DNA of 64,000 nucleotides, from NCBI RefSeq assembly GCF_023053635.1, contig NC_086183.1, positions 31,911,501 to 31,975,500 of the forward strand. The letters run 5' to 3'. The translations under genes and the position numbers were made by a program. Below, one piece after another: positions 27,601 to 37,766 of this stretch. Numbering within the stretch: position 1 is the first letter of the stretch; each line of letters opens with the position of its first letter. The DNA comes from Elgaria multicarinata webbii (lineage: Eukaryota; Chordata; Lepidosauria; Squamata; Anguidae). The notes beneath the pieces are model-generated. The model was not told where the DNA came from. It ran no database searches and saw only the letters and a list, made by a program, of their open reading frames with translations.

Positions 27601-30600
27601 TGCAGGTCTAGTACCTAGGGCAGAGCTTTCCAAACTGTGTGTCGCGACACGTTAGTGTGTCAGCTGCAGTGTGTAGGTGTGTCATGCGAACGTAACGAGA
27701 AACCTCTGAGTCTATGTGAAATAAGCAATACCGACTTGCATGCATTTTTACGCAGCAAAGGTGCCGATTAGTATGGTGCACTGGTACATTCCCCTTCCGT
27801 CGTATCCGTGTATGCACACCACGGTCGAGGGATCATACAGGTACTGCGCATGCGCAGTATGCATAATCGGGTCGAAACAGCTGATTCTGCGTCACTTCCG
27901 GTGACGCAGCTGCACCTGAAGTGATGCATTCGAGAAATTCCATGGGTCCAGTTTTTTGATAGAACACCGTCTCAACTGCCGCTCGATCGCCGCTCAACAA
28001 AATTGGTTCAATGTGAAAAGTCTTGGAAATGTATGTTATTATCTTGCAAATCATATATTTTTAAATATATAAATGAAAGGTTTTCATGAGATATGTTGTG
28101 TCCCCATACATTTCGTTATTAAAATTTATGTATGTGTCCGTATCTCTTATAAGGGGTTAGTTTAACCTCTGGTTTGCTAGTAAAACTGAATTACTGTGTC
28201 GCGAAATGATGCATGTCTAAAAAGTGTGTCACCAACATGAAAAGTTTGGAAAGCTCTGACCTAGGGTTTGTCATGATCCTCAATGTTAATTTCTGTGGGG
28301 TCTCACAGACAAACAGACAGCAATATCTTACTCATATCCATATCTCTTCAACTCAAAACTGCCTTGAGGTATGAATTTAAAAAACATACACACACACTGA
28401 ATGGTTAACACATCTTTATCTTTACAGCCACACTATCACAAAATAGCTACTATGTTGTTTAATTAAAGCTTTTATCCCCTGTTGGAGTATCTAGAATTCA
28501 ATCTCTTGATTACATTCCTCCCATTTATTTTAACTAAGTTCTCCCCAACACCATTCTCCCAGGCATTTAACAGCACTTAACAACATATGCTAAGTTTGTT
28601 TGTTTTTTAATGGACCCCAGAACTGTTGTGTTTAAAATGGATACTGTTTTATTCTGTTTTTTTTGTGTGTATTTTTTTGATGGTTTTAAATTTTGTATAC
28701 TTTTTTTATTGTCCACTCTTTTTAACTTTTGTAAACTGCCCAGAGAGCTTCGGCTATGGGGTGGTATATAAATTTAATAAATAATAAATACATAAATACA
28801 TAAATAGACATTTTAATAAAGCCTCAAAACTAAAAAAAAAAACCCACCACCACCATTACAATGGTTCAGGGATAATATTTAACTTATTTTTAATCTTTGT
28901 GGTTGGTTATGCCCCCAAATGAGTAGGAGTAGGAATCATCATCATCATCATCATCAAATAGTAGTAGTAAACAAATAAGTCCTAAGAAGAGACCTGCTAG
29001 ATTATGAGACCAAAGGCCTATCTAGTCCACCATCCTGCTTCCAATGGTGGCCAACCTAATGCCCTGGGAAGCGCACAAGCAGGTCAATAGCTCTCCTTTG
29101 ATGTTGTTCCCCAACAGCTGGTATTCAGACGTATGCTGCCCCTGATGCTGGAGAAAGTATTTAGCTATCATGCCTATTAGCTGTTGATAACCTTATTCTC
29201 CATGAATGTGTCTAATCCACCTTTAAAGCTATCTGCGTTGTTGGCCATCACTGCATCTTCTGTTAGCAAATTCCTTAGTTTAACAGTCACGCTAGGCTCC
29301 GGTAGTAGAACCAGAGCAGGGGTAGGAAATCACTGGCTATGCCGGTTCCCATCAACCCCAGTAAGCATGGCCAATAGTAAGAAATAATGTGAATTGTAGT
29401 CCAAAACATTGGGAGGGCACCTGGTTGCAATCCCTGAACTAGAAGGCCCTAGTTCCATGACCTGATTCCTCTGCCACACAAAATAACACCCCCATAATCT
29501 CCTTGCCACCTCTTGAAGGAATGGTTTGTTCCATGAAGATGCCGTCTCATTCACTCTTGACACCGGGCTGGAATCGCTTTTACCCATTTCGCTGTAGGAA
29601 AGGTAGCAGTGATCTAGTGTGAATGCTGACTGCAAGAGATAAAGGAAGGTATCAGAGGTAGGACCGTTGCAAGTAGAAGTAAAAGGGAGGTGGTAGTGCA
29701 TGGAAGGAGTGAAAGAAAGGAACATTATATTTGAAACGGGTTTTGCCTCAAAACTGAGATACTTATATCAGTGTTGACAATCAAACCAGTATAAGATCCT
29801 AGATGAAATTCCACTAGCCCTTAATTCATTGTAATTTAGTGAGGCCTAGAACAGTCTAACTACTCACATGGTACAAGGGCTGGTGCCAGACTATTTTGTG
29901 CCCTAGGCAAGGTGAGCTACTTGCACACATACACCAAAAAAAAATTGCCAACTTCGATTCACCTGTTCAAGAAGAGTTTCTGAACTATTATATTTTCCTT
30001 TTATTATGTTTTTTTCTTAGAACAGCTACTTTGTATAAAACTGTGACCCTTAAAGGGCAGTACTGCACCCCTCTGAGGTCTGCGCCCTAGGCAGCTGCCT
30101 AGTTGGCCTAATGGTAGCGCCGGCCCTGTGTGGTACAAAATTATTGGAAAACCTACACAATGAGCATGAGGTCCATTCAGTCCGCTGTTCTAATGGCACT
30201 GCTTCTCCTGCACACAGCAGGAGAAAGGAGCAATTCCGTGTTTAAAAATACATCGGACTTAAGCAGGGGATTTTTTGTCATGAAAGGAAGGCCAGGAGGG
30301 CCGGAAGGCACATGGGAGGTAGATGACGTCGCGTGAGGGAACTGAGAAAACTCTGTGCAATAAAACACTCGTCAGATGGCACTCGTAAAATAGCCTTAAA
30401 GAAAAGGAATCATAAATGAAGGAGAAAGAATATATGAAACTGAGGGGTAAAGCACTTACCTTTCTTAACAGGGTTCCCGAAAGTGACTGAGAAAAACTAC
30501 TAGACTGTGGGGACAGATACACGTCTTCAAACAACACTGCAGGGAAAGAAAAAGATACTTCTAAATCTCAAAAAGCACTTTCAAAGAAGGCCTTCCACCT

Positions 30601-31970
30601 CCCAGGATGTGTGCACGTAAGTCCCACATTCAAAGAAAAATTAACCAAGTACCAGTGTTGTCATTTGCTCTCAGGTTTCTCTCTCCTCGGGTCTTTCAAA
30701 TGTCGCAATTACCTCAACGTAAGTCCCTCCCCTAAAGGGTAATATTTGGACTGTGTCTTGGCTTCAATGAGCCACAGTACACAAGACAGGAATATGGCCA
30801 GTGTCACAGTCAGCTGCCACAAAATCCAAGAGGCTGTTCTTCTAAATCAATTTATCCTTTTCATATTTGGAGAGAAGGGGGCAATATTTCCTTGTCTATC
30901 AACTCAGACAAGAATGAATCACAGAGACTACGAGATGAAGCACACAGCATGACTTGGAACAACAAGCACAAGTGAACCCACCTTACTGCTGCTTTACCTG
31001 GGGAAAGTTCCTCCTGGCCACCTTGGAGGATGTGCCTGGGAAGTAGCCGAGCAGGAGAGGAGAAAAGTGAAGGGCTCAGCCCCAAATCCGAGCAACTGTT
31101 GCTTTGGGCTGCAACCCCAGGGGAACACAGCTGCATGCTCCCTGCTGAGAAAAGAGTGTGGTTTATGGAGTTATTTTGCATCCAGTTTTTAGGAGGATAC
31201 TAAATGGTGGCAAGGAGCAACCCCAATGAACAGCATCTGTTACCTGCCTCTCAGTGGCATTTAGACTGCAATCCTAAACTCACTTATTGGGGAGTAGATC
31301 CCCTTGAACTTAGTGAGACTTAATTCTGAGTAAACATGCTTAGGATTGCACTGCATGCCTCAGCTTGAACTTCACCCCTCCTGGCCCTTCAGCCTCCTTA
31401 CATCAATGTCCCAACACCCTACTCTCCGGCAATGCCTTGTCCTGGGCCTTTCCACAGACTCATGTGCAGCTCACCATGGGAGATAGTCACAGGGGATTGG
31501 GTTGAGAGCCAAGGATTGGCTCTGGGTCCTTCTTCCTCTTCTTCCTCACAAGAGGAATGGTAATACACCAGTTCCTGTCTGAAAGCACAATTGGGATAGT
31601 CACCAGGTGGTAAGATGCCAGATTAATTGGGAGGGTGGGTGGGTCTCATGGACACAAGGTCACAGTTTGGGCTTATGGTATTTTTTAATATATTTTTTGT
31701 ATGCCTTTCAGTGTTGGACAAATTGACTGTTGTTGGTTTACATTAGGGAGGGGCCGTGGCTCAATGGTAGAGCACATGCTTTGCATGCAGAAGGTCCTAG
31801 GTTTGATCCCTGGCAGCATCTCCAGGTAGGACTGGGAAAGAATCCCTGGAAAACTGCTGCCAGTTAGTGTCAATAGTATTGAGCTAGGTAGACCAATGAT
31901 CTGATTCAGTATAAAGCAATTTTCTATATTACATTGGTTAGGTATCTAATGGCACAGGGGCTCAATTTCA

Positions 31971-32003
<33 letters not shown>

Positions 32004-35000
32004 CATGTAGCCTTTATTCACTCCTCCCCAAATACTAAAGACCCCCACACACACACCATATTATGCAGTGTAGGCAACTTGTCTTGCATAAATAGGGATG
32101 CAGACAAATTGCTCTTTAACCCTAACTGCCACATCTTTATGCTGAGTTTTGTGAAAGAGCCAAGACAGAACCAAATAAAAGGAAGTAGCAGAGCTTTCAA
32201 AAGCTCTGCGTCTCACAAAATGAGTCTGTGGACAAAGCCAATGCTCCTGGCCTTCAAGCCTTTGCCCAATTCTAGTTTGAACACAGAGCCTCACAGGAAC
32301 CTGATTGTATGATATGCCACTTATCTGCTCTCTGCTCCTACCCCATCAATGAATGCGCAGGCACTTCGGTGTATTGACGCAGCTCATTGTAACCTACTTG
32401 TGCTGCACAAACAGAAAACACATCAGCATCGTTCTTGATTTCTTTATGGTTGCTACCCAAGTTCCAATCTGCCAATAACAGTTACAAGGAATGAGGGAAA
32501 AGTTGTTAAGCTTTTTGGAACCTATTTAGTTCATGCTCTGTGAGCTACAGAAAGCAAATTTTATTACAGCCAAGTACAAACAGGAACAGCACGCAGAGAA
32601 CAGTTTCTAGTGTCCCCTTCCCAACATTAAGAGCTCCCTTTCAAAGTCTGATAAAGCCCAAACCTGGACATCCTTTAGAAGGATGCATCCTTTCTCTCTC
32701 TCTCTCTTTTTCACAGGTTAATATTTCATATATTTGAAACGCTCTTCTTTAAAAGTCTGAGCATAGTCCAGCAGCTAAAGTTCAGCACTTTTATATTCTG
32801 TTGATTTTGGAAGAGGAGAGGGAGAATTAAGCACATGCCACACTATTTCCAGACTAATTCCCACACTAATTCTAGAGAAAGGCAAATAATTCAGGGTGAT
32901 ATTTTTTTTAATCAGACCAGTTAAGGACAGTGTGTTTAGCAGAGACCAGCCCGCTTGCTGTCAAAGTGTGGCATGCCTAGGGTGACCCTATGAAAAGGAG
33001 GACAGGGCTCCTGTATCTTTAACAGTTGCATTGAAAAGGGAATTTCAGCAGGTGTTATTTGTATATATGGAGAACCTGGTGAAATTCCCTCTTCATCACA
33101 ACAGTTAAAGCCGCAGGAGCTATACTAGAGTGACCAGATTTAAAAGAGGGCAGGGCACCTGCAGCTTTAACTGTTGTGATGAACAGGAAATTTCACCAGG
33201 TTCCCCATATATACAAATGACACCTGCTGAAATTCCCTTTTCAATGCAACTGTTAAAGATACAGGAGCCCTGTCCTCCTTTTCATAGGGTCACCTTAGGC
33301 ATGCCTGATGAGGAAATCTACTTCAAATGACCAAAAACATTTACATTTGTAACCCATCTTTCTCTCTCTATGCAACCCACTAGCTCTCATTCTATTCTGT
33401 CTAAAGAAGAGTTCTGCTTAGCTCAAAACAGAACTTATAGTGGTCTCCCAATAAAAATGATTGGCCAAAAACAGACAAAAGAAAGTACTTGCAGTGTGGA
33501 ATGAAACTCCACCTTTGGTGATGTCTAGAAAGGTAGCACTTGCAGGCTGGTAAGAATCTAGCCTTGGAACTTGGAAGCTGGGAAAAGAAGGTGATTGCTT
33601 CTGGGAGGATGAAAGAATAGAGGACACATCTCTCAATGCAGACAGGCTCTCCTTCTTGTGTTCATGAGCTTGGGAAGAGCTCTTTCCAGTCTCCAGAGCA
33701 AGGCACTTGCATGCTTTCTTGCTTACTCCTTGCCGTTCTACAAAAACAAGTGATACAAGCATCTGGGAGGAGACTAGTCTTGGCTACCGTGCCCGTCTGC
33801 CTTGTTTCAGCAGGCGCTTTAGAGTCAAGAACTTTTGCACTGCATGGCGCAAAATGTAAGAAAACCCCAGCAGTTTAGCATTCATTTGCTCCCTCAATCT
33901 TCCTTGGTTCAAGTTCACCCCTGCCCCCTGACACATACACACTTCCCTTCTCTGTCCCTGGAGGTGTATAAGTCCAGTTACTTTCCCTCTTAGTTGAATA
34001 TTGCAGGTACTTCAGAGCATCCCTGCACCAAAAGGGTTGTGCCCAATCCACAGCCTGCCCTTGCCTCACTTCGGTCCTTGCCATCAGCCTCATAGGTCAT
34101 GGGAGCGGGGTGGGAACAAAATCTTGTGCAAACTGAAGCTACCCATGACTATTGGGTGTGAGTTGCGGGAATCAGAGACACTGTGCAGTGCCAAACATGC
34201 AGAGGAAGGAGGAAAGAAAGTGCCACAGATTGAAACACATCAAAGAGGGATTTGCAGAATCCTTCCCCGACCTGATTTGCGGGTACGTCTCCTCTTCCTG
34301 GGTTTCTTGCAGACACCCAGTGGCTTGGTTTTCTTTGCCCGTGGAGTAGTTTCTCTTCGTCCTCTCTTTAGGGCAGATATCACCATCTGGTCAGATTTTC
34401 CTGCTTTTAAAGAAAGAGCAGTTCAAGTCATAAAGGTATTTCTATTTTTTCTATCCTCTGCATTAGCAGATGTCAACATTTCTTAAGTACATAAGAAGAG
34501 CCATGCTGGATCAAACCAAGGGTCCATGTAGTTCAGCATTCTGTTCAATGGCCAACCAGCTGCCCTTGGGAAAACCACAAGCAGGACATGAGTGCAACAG
34601 AACCCCCCTGCCTATGTTCCCCAGCAACTGGTGTATATAGGCATACTGCCTCTGATATTGGAGGTAGCAAACAGCCATCAGGATTAGTAGCCATTGAGAG
34701 CCTTCTCCTCCAGGAATTTGTCTAACCCCCTTTTAAAGCCATCCAAATTGGTGGCCATCACTCTGTCTTGTGGTAGTGAATTCCATAGTTAACTATGCAC
34801 TGTCCCCAACTTTTCCAATGGGCATCTTTGTCTCTTTGCCCCATAGTCGCAGCGAATCAGCAGCTGCGTCATATAACCAATGCAGCGCCGATTCACAGTC
34901 ATTGCAGGGCAAAGATGCCATTTAGACAGCCCCTCAGTTGAGCAACCATGCAAATCTGCTGTTATTTTCAATCACAGATCAGGGATGGCAACGACGATTC

Positions 35001-35301
35001 CTCCAAGGGGGTAGGGCTTGGAGGTCACGTGCTGCCACAGGAGGAATTCTGAAACTTCTGAAGCCAGATGGAACAACCTCTATGGGCCAGAGGTCGCCCT
35101 CCCCTGTGCTAGAGCCTTCCTTGAATGTCTGCAGAGCCTTCCCCTTCCATTCCATGATTGTAATCATACCGATACCATGACTTCAATGTCAAGCCAGCTC
35201 TTTTTTCTCTTTTCCTCCTCTGTCCATCCCATCCCCACTTGTAACATCTTGACTGAGATCTAGAGATCTCGAAAACAGACTCATTTTTTGTGATCTTTTG
35301 G

Positions 35302-35339
<38 letters not shown>

Positions 35340-37766
35340 TATTTATATAGCACCGTCAATGTACATGGTGCTGTACAGAGTAAAACATTAAATAGCAAGA
35401 CTCTGCCGCATAGGCTTACAATCTAATAAAATCATAGTAAAACAATAAGGAGGGGAAGAGAATGCAAACAGGCACAGGGTAGGGTAAGCAGGCACAGGGT
35501 AGGGTAAAACTAACAGTATAAAGTCTGCACAACATCAAGTTTTAAAAGCTTTAGGAAAAAGAAAAGTTTTTAGTTGAGCTTTAAAAGCTGCGGTTGAACT
35601 TGTAGTTCTCAAATGTTCTGGAAGAGTGTTCCAGGCGTAAGGGGCAGCAGAAGAAAATGGACGGAGCCGAGCAAGGGAAGTAGAGGCCCTTGGGCAGGCG
35701 AGAAACATGGCATCAGAGGTTGGCCTAATAAAGGTATTCTACTAATATGGATTTTGAAATTTTGCTTATGGCCAATATGGATAGCTTTGCTTTTTGTATA
35801 TCTGTATCAGTCATTGTAGCTCAAAGACATCAGGGAGCCAACTTTTGTAAACATTTTTTGCCTACTCACCTGGAGGTAAGTTTTACTCACCACAGACAAC
35901 CAGGAGAGCAGCTACTTACAAGTCTGCACTATAGGCTACCTTGTTTCACTCTTTGGCTTCCCTTGGGCAGCCGTTCTCCCATTACCTCCTGATCATACTT
36001 GGACAGACCTCTGTGACAGGTTATTTAACCTTTTAGCAGCTGCATGCTTTTCCTTCTTTTTACTCCATGACACTCACAACATTTCCTGTTAAGTAATACT
36101 GTCTTTCCTGGCTCCATTTGCACAGCATTACCTTTTTGCTCCTCACAACGGACCTGGAATAGCGATCTGGCCGTATCAATGCTCGCCTGCAGGTGTTCAA
36201 TGTAATGAAGGACTCGGAGAAGAATTTCTTTCTGTTCAAGTCAAAGAATGCAAAGCAAATATGAGCTGGAGTGGGAAGAGGAACTTTAGCAGTTCTTATT
36301 CATGTACAATTTATTTATTTATTTACTTATTTATTACATTTTTATACCGCCCAATAGCCGAAGCTCTCTGGGCGGTTCACAAAAATTAAAACCATAATAA
36401 AACAACCAACAAGTTAAAAGCACAAATACAAAAAATACAGTATAAAAAGCACAACCAGGATAAAACCACGCAGCAAAATTGATATAAGATTAAAATACAA
36501 AGTTAGAACAGTAAAATTTAAATTTAAGTTAAAATTAAGTGTTAAAATACTGAGAGAATAAAAAGGTCTTCAGCTGGCGACGAAAGGAGTACAGTGTAGG
36601 CGCCAGGCGGCCCTCTCTGGGGAGCTCATTCCACAGCCGGGGTGCCACAGCGGAGAAGGCCCTCCTCCTAGTAGCCATCTGCCTCACTTCCTTTGGCAGG
36701 GGCTCATGGAGAAGGACCCCTGTAGATGATCTTAAGTAAGGTGACCATATGAAAAGGAGGACAGGGCTCCTGTATCCTTAACAGTTGTAGAGAAATGGGA
36801 TTTTCAGCAGGTGTCATTTGTATGCATACAGTATCTGTTGAAATTCTGATGGTCACCCTATCTTAAGGTCCGGGCAGGTACATATGGGAGGAGGCATTCC
36901 TTCCAATAACCTGGCCCCAAACCATTTAGGGCTTTAAATGTCAATACCAGCACTTTGAGAACACAATTTGAGAACAGCAGCACTGCAGAGCCAGGTTTTG
37001 CACATATTAAACTTGCCGCAAACCCAAGTCCAATTTTTAGCTGTGTTAATCAGACATCATCATCAAAAAGCTTCTTGAATACACATGGTAAAATCTGTGG
37101 TATGATACCTTAGTTAACCTCTTGTAGCTTGTCCGCAAAGGAATGGGCAACATCTCAGCCAGTTCTTTAAGTGTGCTGGTATAGTTATTGTGCTTTCTTC
37201 TGTTGAGAATAAAGGCGGAGATGCTGTTAGACATTTCCTTCCAAACTCAGTTGCTAAAAAAGCATTACAACAAATGAAAAGAAATTGCAAATGCCTGCTG
37301 GCATTTATTTTCTAACAGTAACTGGATAATAATAAACAAACATGATTACACGGATTTTGCTGTCACACTGCCCAAGCAAAAGATTCCGCATAAGTGTTCT
37401 TTTCTTTTGTTAATTTTAAAGTTTCTAAACTTCAATGATGCAGAGACAGACTTGAAAGTGGTTTCACTCCCTTTCATTGCTTTCTGTCCTCCCTCAGGTC
37501 TAGCAAAAGCAGAAAACAAAATCTAGTTCATTTACATAGAGGCATTTCTGCATACAGGACTCTGGATCAATGCAACAGTCACATCCATGTTTACAGCAAA
37601 ACTCTAGGCATATCTACTGCTACATTGCCATTCTTTTTTGTTGTTTAAAGGAAGACAGTTTCCAAGTTTTTTGCTTTCGGCCCCCTCACCTATCAGAATT
37701 CTGTTTGATTTTTTTGTTGTTCGGCTGCAATTCCTCAGGGCAAACACGTCCAATTTGGTCCCACAT
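23664..37766 (-). CDS. MEIOSIN: MEIOSIN (BHMG1): bHLH and HMG-box meiotic initiator, 13 coding exons
   Basis: Coding exons on the minus strand are 37766-37690, 37199-37109, 36231-36132, 34400-34272, 33737-33489, 32402-32342, 31578-31475, 31141-30998, 30536-30460, 29629-29510, 27155-26899, 25040-24951 and 23835-23664. They sum to 1671 nt, exactly 557 codons with stop, and every junction phase agrees. The protein has a bHLH (about residues 24-85: [18 protein letters not shown], then [17 protein letters not shown]), a very basic stretch (about 90-132), an acidic patch (CEEEEEEG) and an HMG box (about 450-515: [18 protein letters not shown], then [17 protein letters not shown]). In mammals MEIOSIN pairs with STRA8 and turns on meiotic genes in germ cells under retinoic acid. 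It sits beside SIX5 and converges on it there, as here. Upstream noncoding exons are possible. Confidence 0.93.
24374..24720. repeat. Unclassified dispersed repeat, copy 2, with GA microsatellite
   Basis: CAGTGAGTCTGTCTTCTCAT and GCCATGGTCACCAGCTGC match 3310-3360. A (GA)n tract lies at about 24587-24613. Confidence 0.45.
24951..25040 (-). CDS. MEIOSIN: MEIOSIN exon 12: second half of HMG box
   Basis: The exon reads [20 protein letters not shown], then MTKQERKPY, the part of an HMG box holding helices 2 and 3. Acceptor CTTGGCAG, donor TATTG/GTAGGT. Confidence 0.93.
25965..26760. mobile_element. Palindromic hAT-like MITE, copy 2, with an insertion
   Basis: The ends TAGTTGTGACC and GGTCACCCTA are flanked by CACATGCT and CGCATGCC (6 of 8). 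The palindrome is broken between about 26169 and 26642 by unrelated DNA. It lies in a MEIOSIN intron. Confidence 0.7.
26169..26642. other. Unidentified segment inserted in the MITE
   Basis: This roughly 474-bp segment replaces nothing: the MITE sequence continues on both sides. It includes an 82-codon open frame at 26252-26500 (+), with [20 protein letters not shown] inside, that I do not recognise. A short AAC microsatellite lies at 26573-26589. The ends share no clear duplication by eye. Confidence 0.45.
26899..27155 (-). CDS. MEIOSIN: MEIOSIN exon 11: Lys-rich linker and first half of HMG box
   Basis: The exon includes [18 protein letters not shown], a [16 protein letters not shown] run, and the HMG start [19 protein letters not shown]. 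The donor is ATCCG/GTGAGA in phase 2. I chose the acceptor CGATCAG at 27156. Confidence 0.9.
27395..27530. repeat. Palindromic repeat 'TACACCAAGCAG' family
   Basis: The unit runs from GGATCTACACCACTGCTTTA to TCCTGCTTGGTGTAGATC. Other copies form a cluster at 55795-56210. Confidence 0.6.
27621..28258. mobile_element. Nonautonomous hAT element with perfect 8-bp target duplication
   Basis: The 638-bp element has inverted ends CAGAGCTTTCCAAAC and GTTTGGAAAGCTCTG. It is flanked on both sides by ACCTAGGG (27613-27620 and 28259-28266). This is diagnostic of the hAT superfamily. It contains no transposase ORF and lies in a MEIOSIN intron. Confidence 0.92.
28558..28806 (+). repeat. L2 LINE 3' UTR and tail
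   Basis: The text 'ggaccccagaactgttg', then TAAACTGCCCAGAGAGCTTC and (AATA)n matches the L2 copy at 62607-63225 read on the opposite strand. Confidence 0.8.
28980..29285 (-). repeat. LINE 3' end fragment
   Basis: ATGAGACCAAAGGCCTATCT-AGTCCACC and the following 'ccaacagctggtattcag' match the family ending 'ggtctgatccagc', minus orientation. Confidence 0.65.
29310..29440. repeat. Fold-back element, diverged
   Basis: The arms GGGGTAGGAAATCACTGGCT and AGTCCAAAACATTGGGAGGG are weak. Probable member of the 120-bp family. Confidence 0.5.
29510..29629 (-). CDS. MEIOSIN: MEIOSIN exon 10
   Basis: The exon encodes exactly 40 codons, including [20 protein letters not shown], between TTGCAG and CAAGAG/GTGGCA. 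Phase 0 at both ends. A palindromic repeat follows immediately in the downstream intron. Confidence 0.85.
30150..30380 (+). repeat. Unclassified about 280-bp repeat, copy 4
   Basis: The copy closely matches that at 21610-21900 over GTCCGCTGTTCTAATGGCAC, CTCCTGCACACAGCAGGAG and ATACATCGGACTTAA. Confidence 0.6.
30460..30536 (-). CDS. MEIOSIN: MEIOSIN exon 9
   Basis: The exon reads [20 protein letters not shown] and ends LLRK at a strong GTAAGT donor. It goes from phase 1 to phase 0. Confidence 0.88.
30998..31141 (-). CDS. MEIOSIN: MEIOSIN exon 8
   Basis: The exon encodes 48 residues, Ser/Leu/Pro-rich ([19 protein letters not shown]). Acceptor TCTCAGCAG, donor CCCCAG/GTAAAG. A CAG one triplet upstream is an equally framed alternative acceptor. 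Confidence 0.88.
31264..31355. repeat. 'TGCAATCCTA' family palindromic repeat
   Basis: The copy runs from GACTGCAATCCTAAACTCAC to AACATGCTTAGGATTGCACT, with good inverted ends. Confidence 0.7.
31475..31578 (-). CDS. MEIOSIN: MEIOSIN exon 7: acidic segment
   Basis: The exon reads [20 protein letters not shown] and continues to a CATG/GTGAGC donor. The acceptor is TGCTTTCAG at 31579. The acidic run may act in transactivation; that is inference. Confidence 0.85.
31744..31925 (+). repeat. tRNA-derived SINE (squamate type)
   Basis: The head GGGGCCGTGGCTCAATGGTA contains an A box and GGTTTGATCCC a B box. The body continues with 'ctgccagttagtgtcaatag' and ends 'gattcagtataaagc'. It is not a functional tRNA because no cloverleaf or anticodon arm closes. 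Confidence 0.82.
32342..32402 (-). CDS. MEIOSIN: MEIOSIN exon 6 (61 nt)
   Basis: This small exon is supported by a strong acceptor (TTTCTGTTTGTGCAG), a donor GGG/GTAGGA and, above all, by phase: without it exons 5 and 7 cannot be joined in frame. It encodes [19 protein letters not shown]. Confidence 0.8.
32978..33297. mobile_element. Palindromic hAT-like MITE, copy 3, perfect target duplication
   Basis: The 320-bp element has ends TAGGGTGACC and GGTCACCTTA. It is flanked by GGCATGCC at 32970-32977 and 33298-33305. It is the best copy for the family consensus. Confidence 0.88.
33489..33737 (-). CDS. MEIOSIN: MEIOSIN exon 5
   Basis: The exon encodes 83 Ser-rich residues (for example [20 protein letters not shown]), likely disordered. 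Acceptor TTTTTGTAG, donor GCAA/GTACTT. Phase 1 at both ends. Confidence 0.88.
34272..34400 (-). CDS. MEIOSIN: MEIOSIN exon 4: basic, NLS-like segment
   Basis: The exon encodes about 43 residues dense in Lys/Arg, including [12 protein letters not shown], a likely nuclear localisation signal. Phases 1 in and 1 out agree with its neighbours. Confidence 0.9.
34490..34795 (-). repeat. CR1/L2-like LINE 3' end
   Basis: The complement of the 51600-52050 element: CATGCTGGATCAAACCAAGG, 'ccagcaactggtgtatatag' and AATTGGTGGCCATCAC are present in order. Confidence 0.8.
35300..35735 (-). repeat. L2-type LINE 3' end with TTA microsatellite
   Basis: On the minus strand the end of the ORF reads [20 protein letters not shown] and [16 protein letters not shown], an L2 reverse-transcriptase C-terminus. 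The tail 'gtacagcaccatgtacattg' and (AAT)n follow. Confidence 0.82.
36132..36231 (-). CDS. MEIOSIN: MEIOSIN exon 3: helix 2 of bHLH
   Basis: The exon reads [20 protein letters not shown] followed by [13 protein letters not shown]. This is the amphipathic second helix of a bHLH dimerisation domain. Acceptor TTGAACAG, donor AAAAG/GTAATG. Confidence 0.93.
36308..36990 (-). repeat. L2 LINE 3' end, interrupted by a truncated MITE
   Basis: The element starts (on +) with (TTTA)n, TTTTTATACCGCCCAATAGC, then the ORF end. Between about 36740 and 36862 it is broken by a short member of the TAGGGTGACC palindromic family (AAGGTGACCATATGAAAAGG to GATGGTCACCCTATC), so the MITE is the younger insertion. Confidence 0.82.
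36740..36862. mobile_element. Palindromic hAT-like MITE, truncated copy 4
   Basis: The copy keeps both ends but only about 120 bp of the family's 320. It is flanked by CTTA-like bases (GATCTTAAGTAAGG / TATCTTAAGG). Confidence 0.65.
37109..37199 (-). CDS. MEIOSIN: MEIOSIN exon 2: basic region and helix 1 of bHLH
   Basis: The exon reads [20 protein letters not shown] and ends with YKRLTK in the loop. Donor AAG/GTATCA, acceptor CTCAACAG. Confidence 0.93.
37690..37766 (-). CDS. MEIOSIN: MEIOSIN first coding exon
   Basis: ATG follows directly on the acceptor CTCCATTATAG, so a 5' noncoding exon must exist upstream. The exon encodes [14 protein letters not shown] and ends in phase 2 at a Ser-Asp-Arg junction before the bHLH. 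The start is the first ATG of the exon; an alternative upstream start cannot be excluded. Confidence 0.8.

Noticed and set aside
27608-28054. Two minus-strand ORFs as hAT transposase remains
   Set aside because: They have no hAT dimerisation or catalytic likeness; the element is nonautonomous.
31744-31820. tRNA gene
   Set aside because: A and B boxes are present, but they belong to a SINE head; no full cloverleaf forms, and the SINE body follows.
34001-34486. 161-codon plus-strand ORF
   Set aside because: It overlaps MEIOSIN exon 4 in antisense and shows no family likeness.
35303-35345. Disease-type trinucleotide expansion near SIX5 (DMPK-like)
   Set aside because: This is an (ATT)n tail of an L2 copy. 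The DMPK repeat region would lie left of the window.
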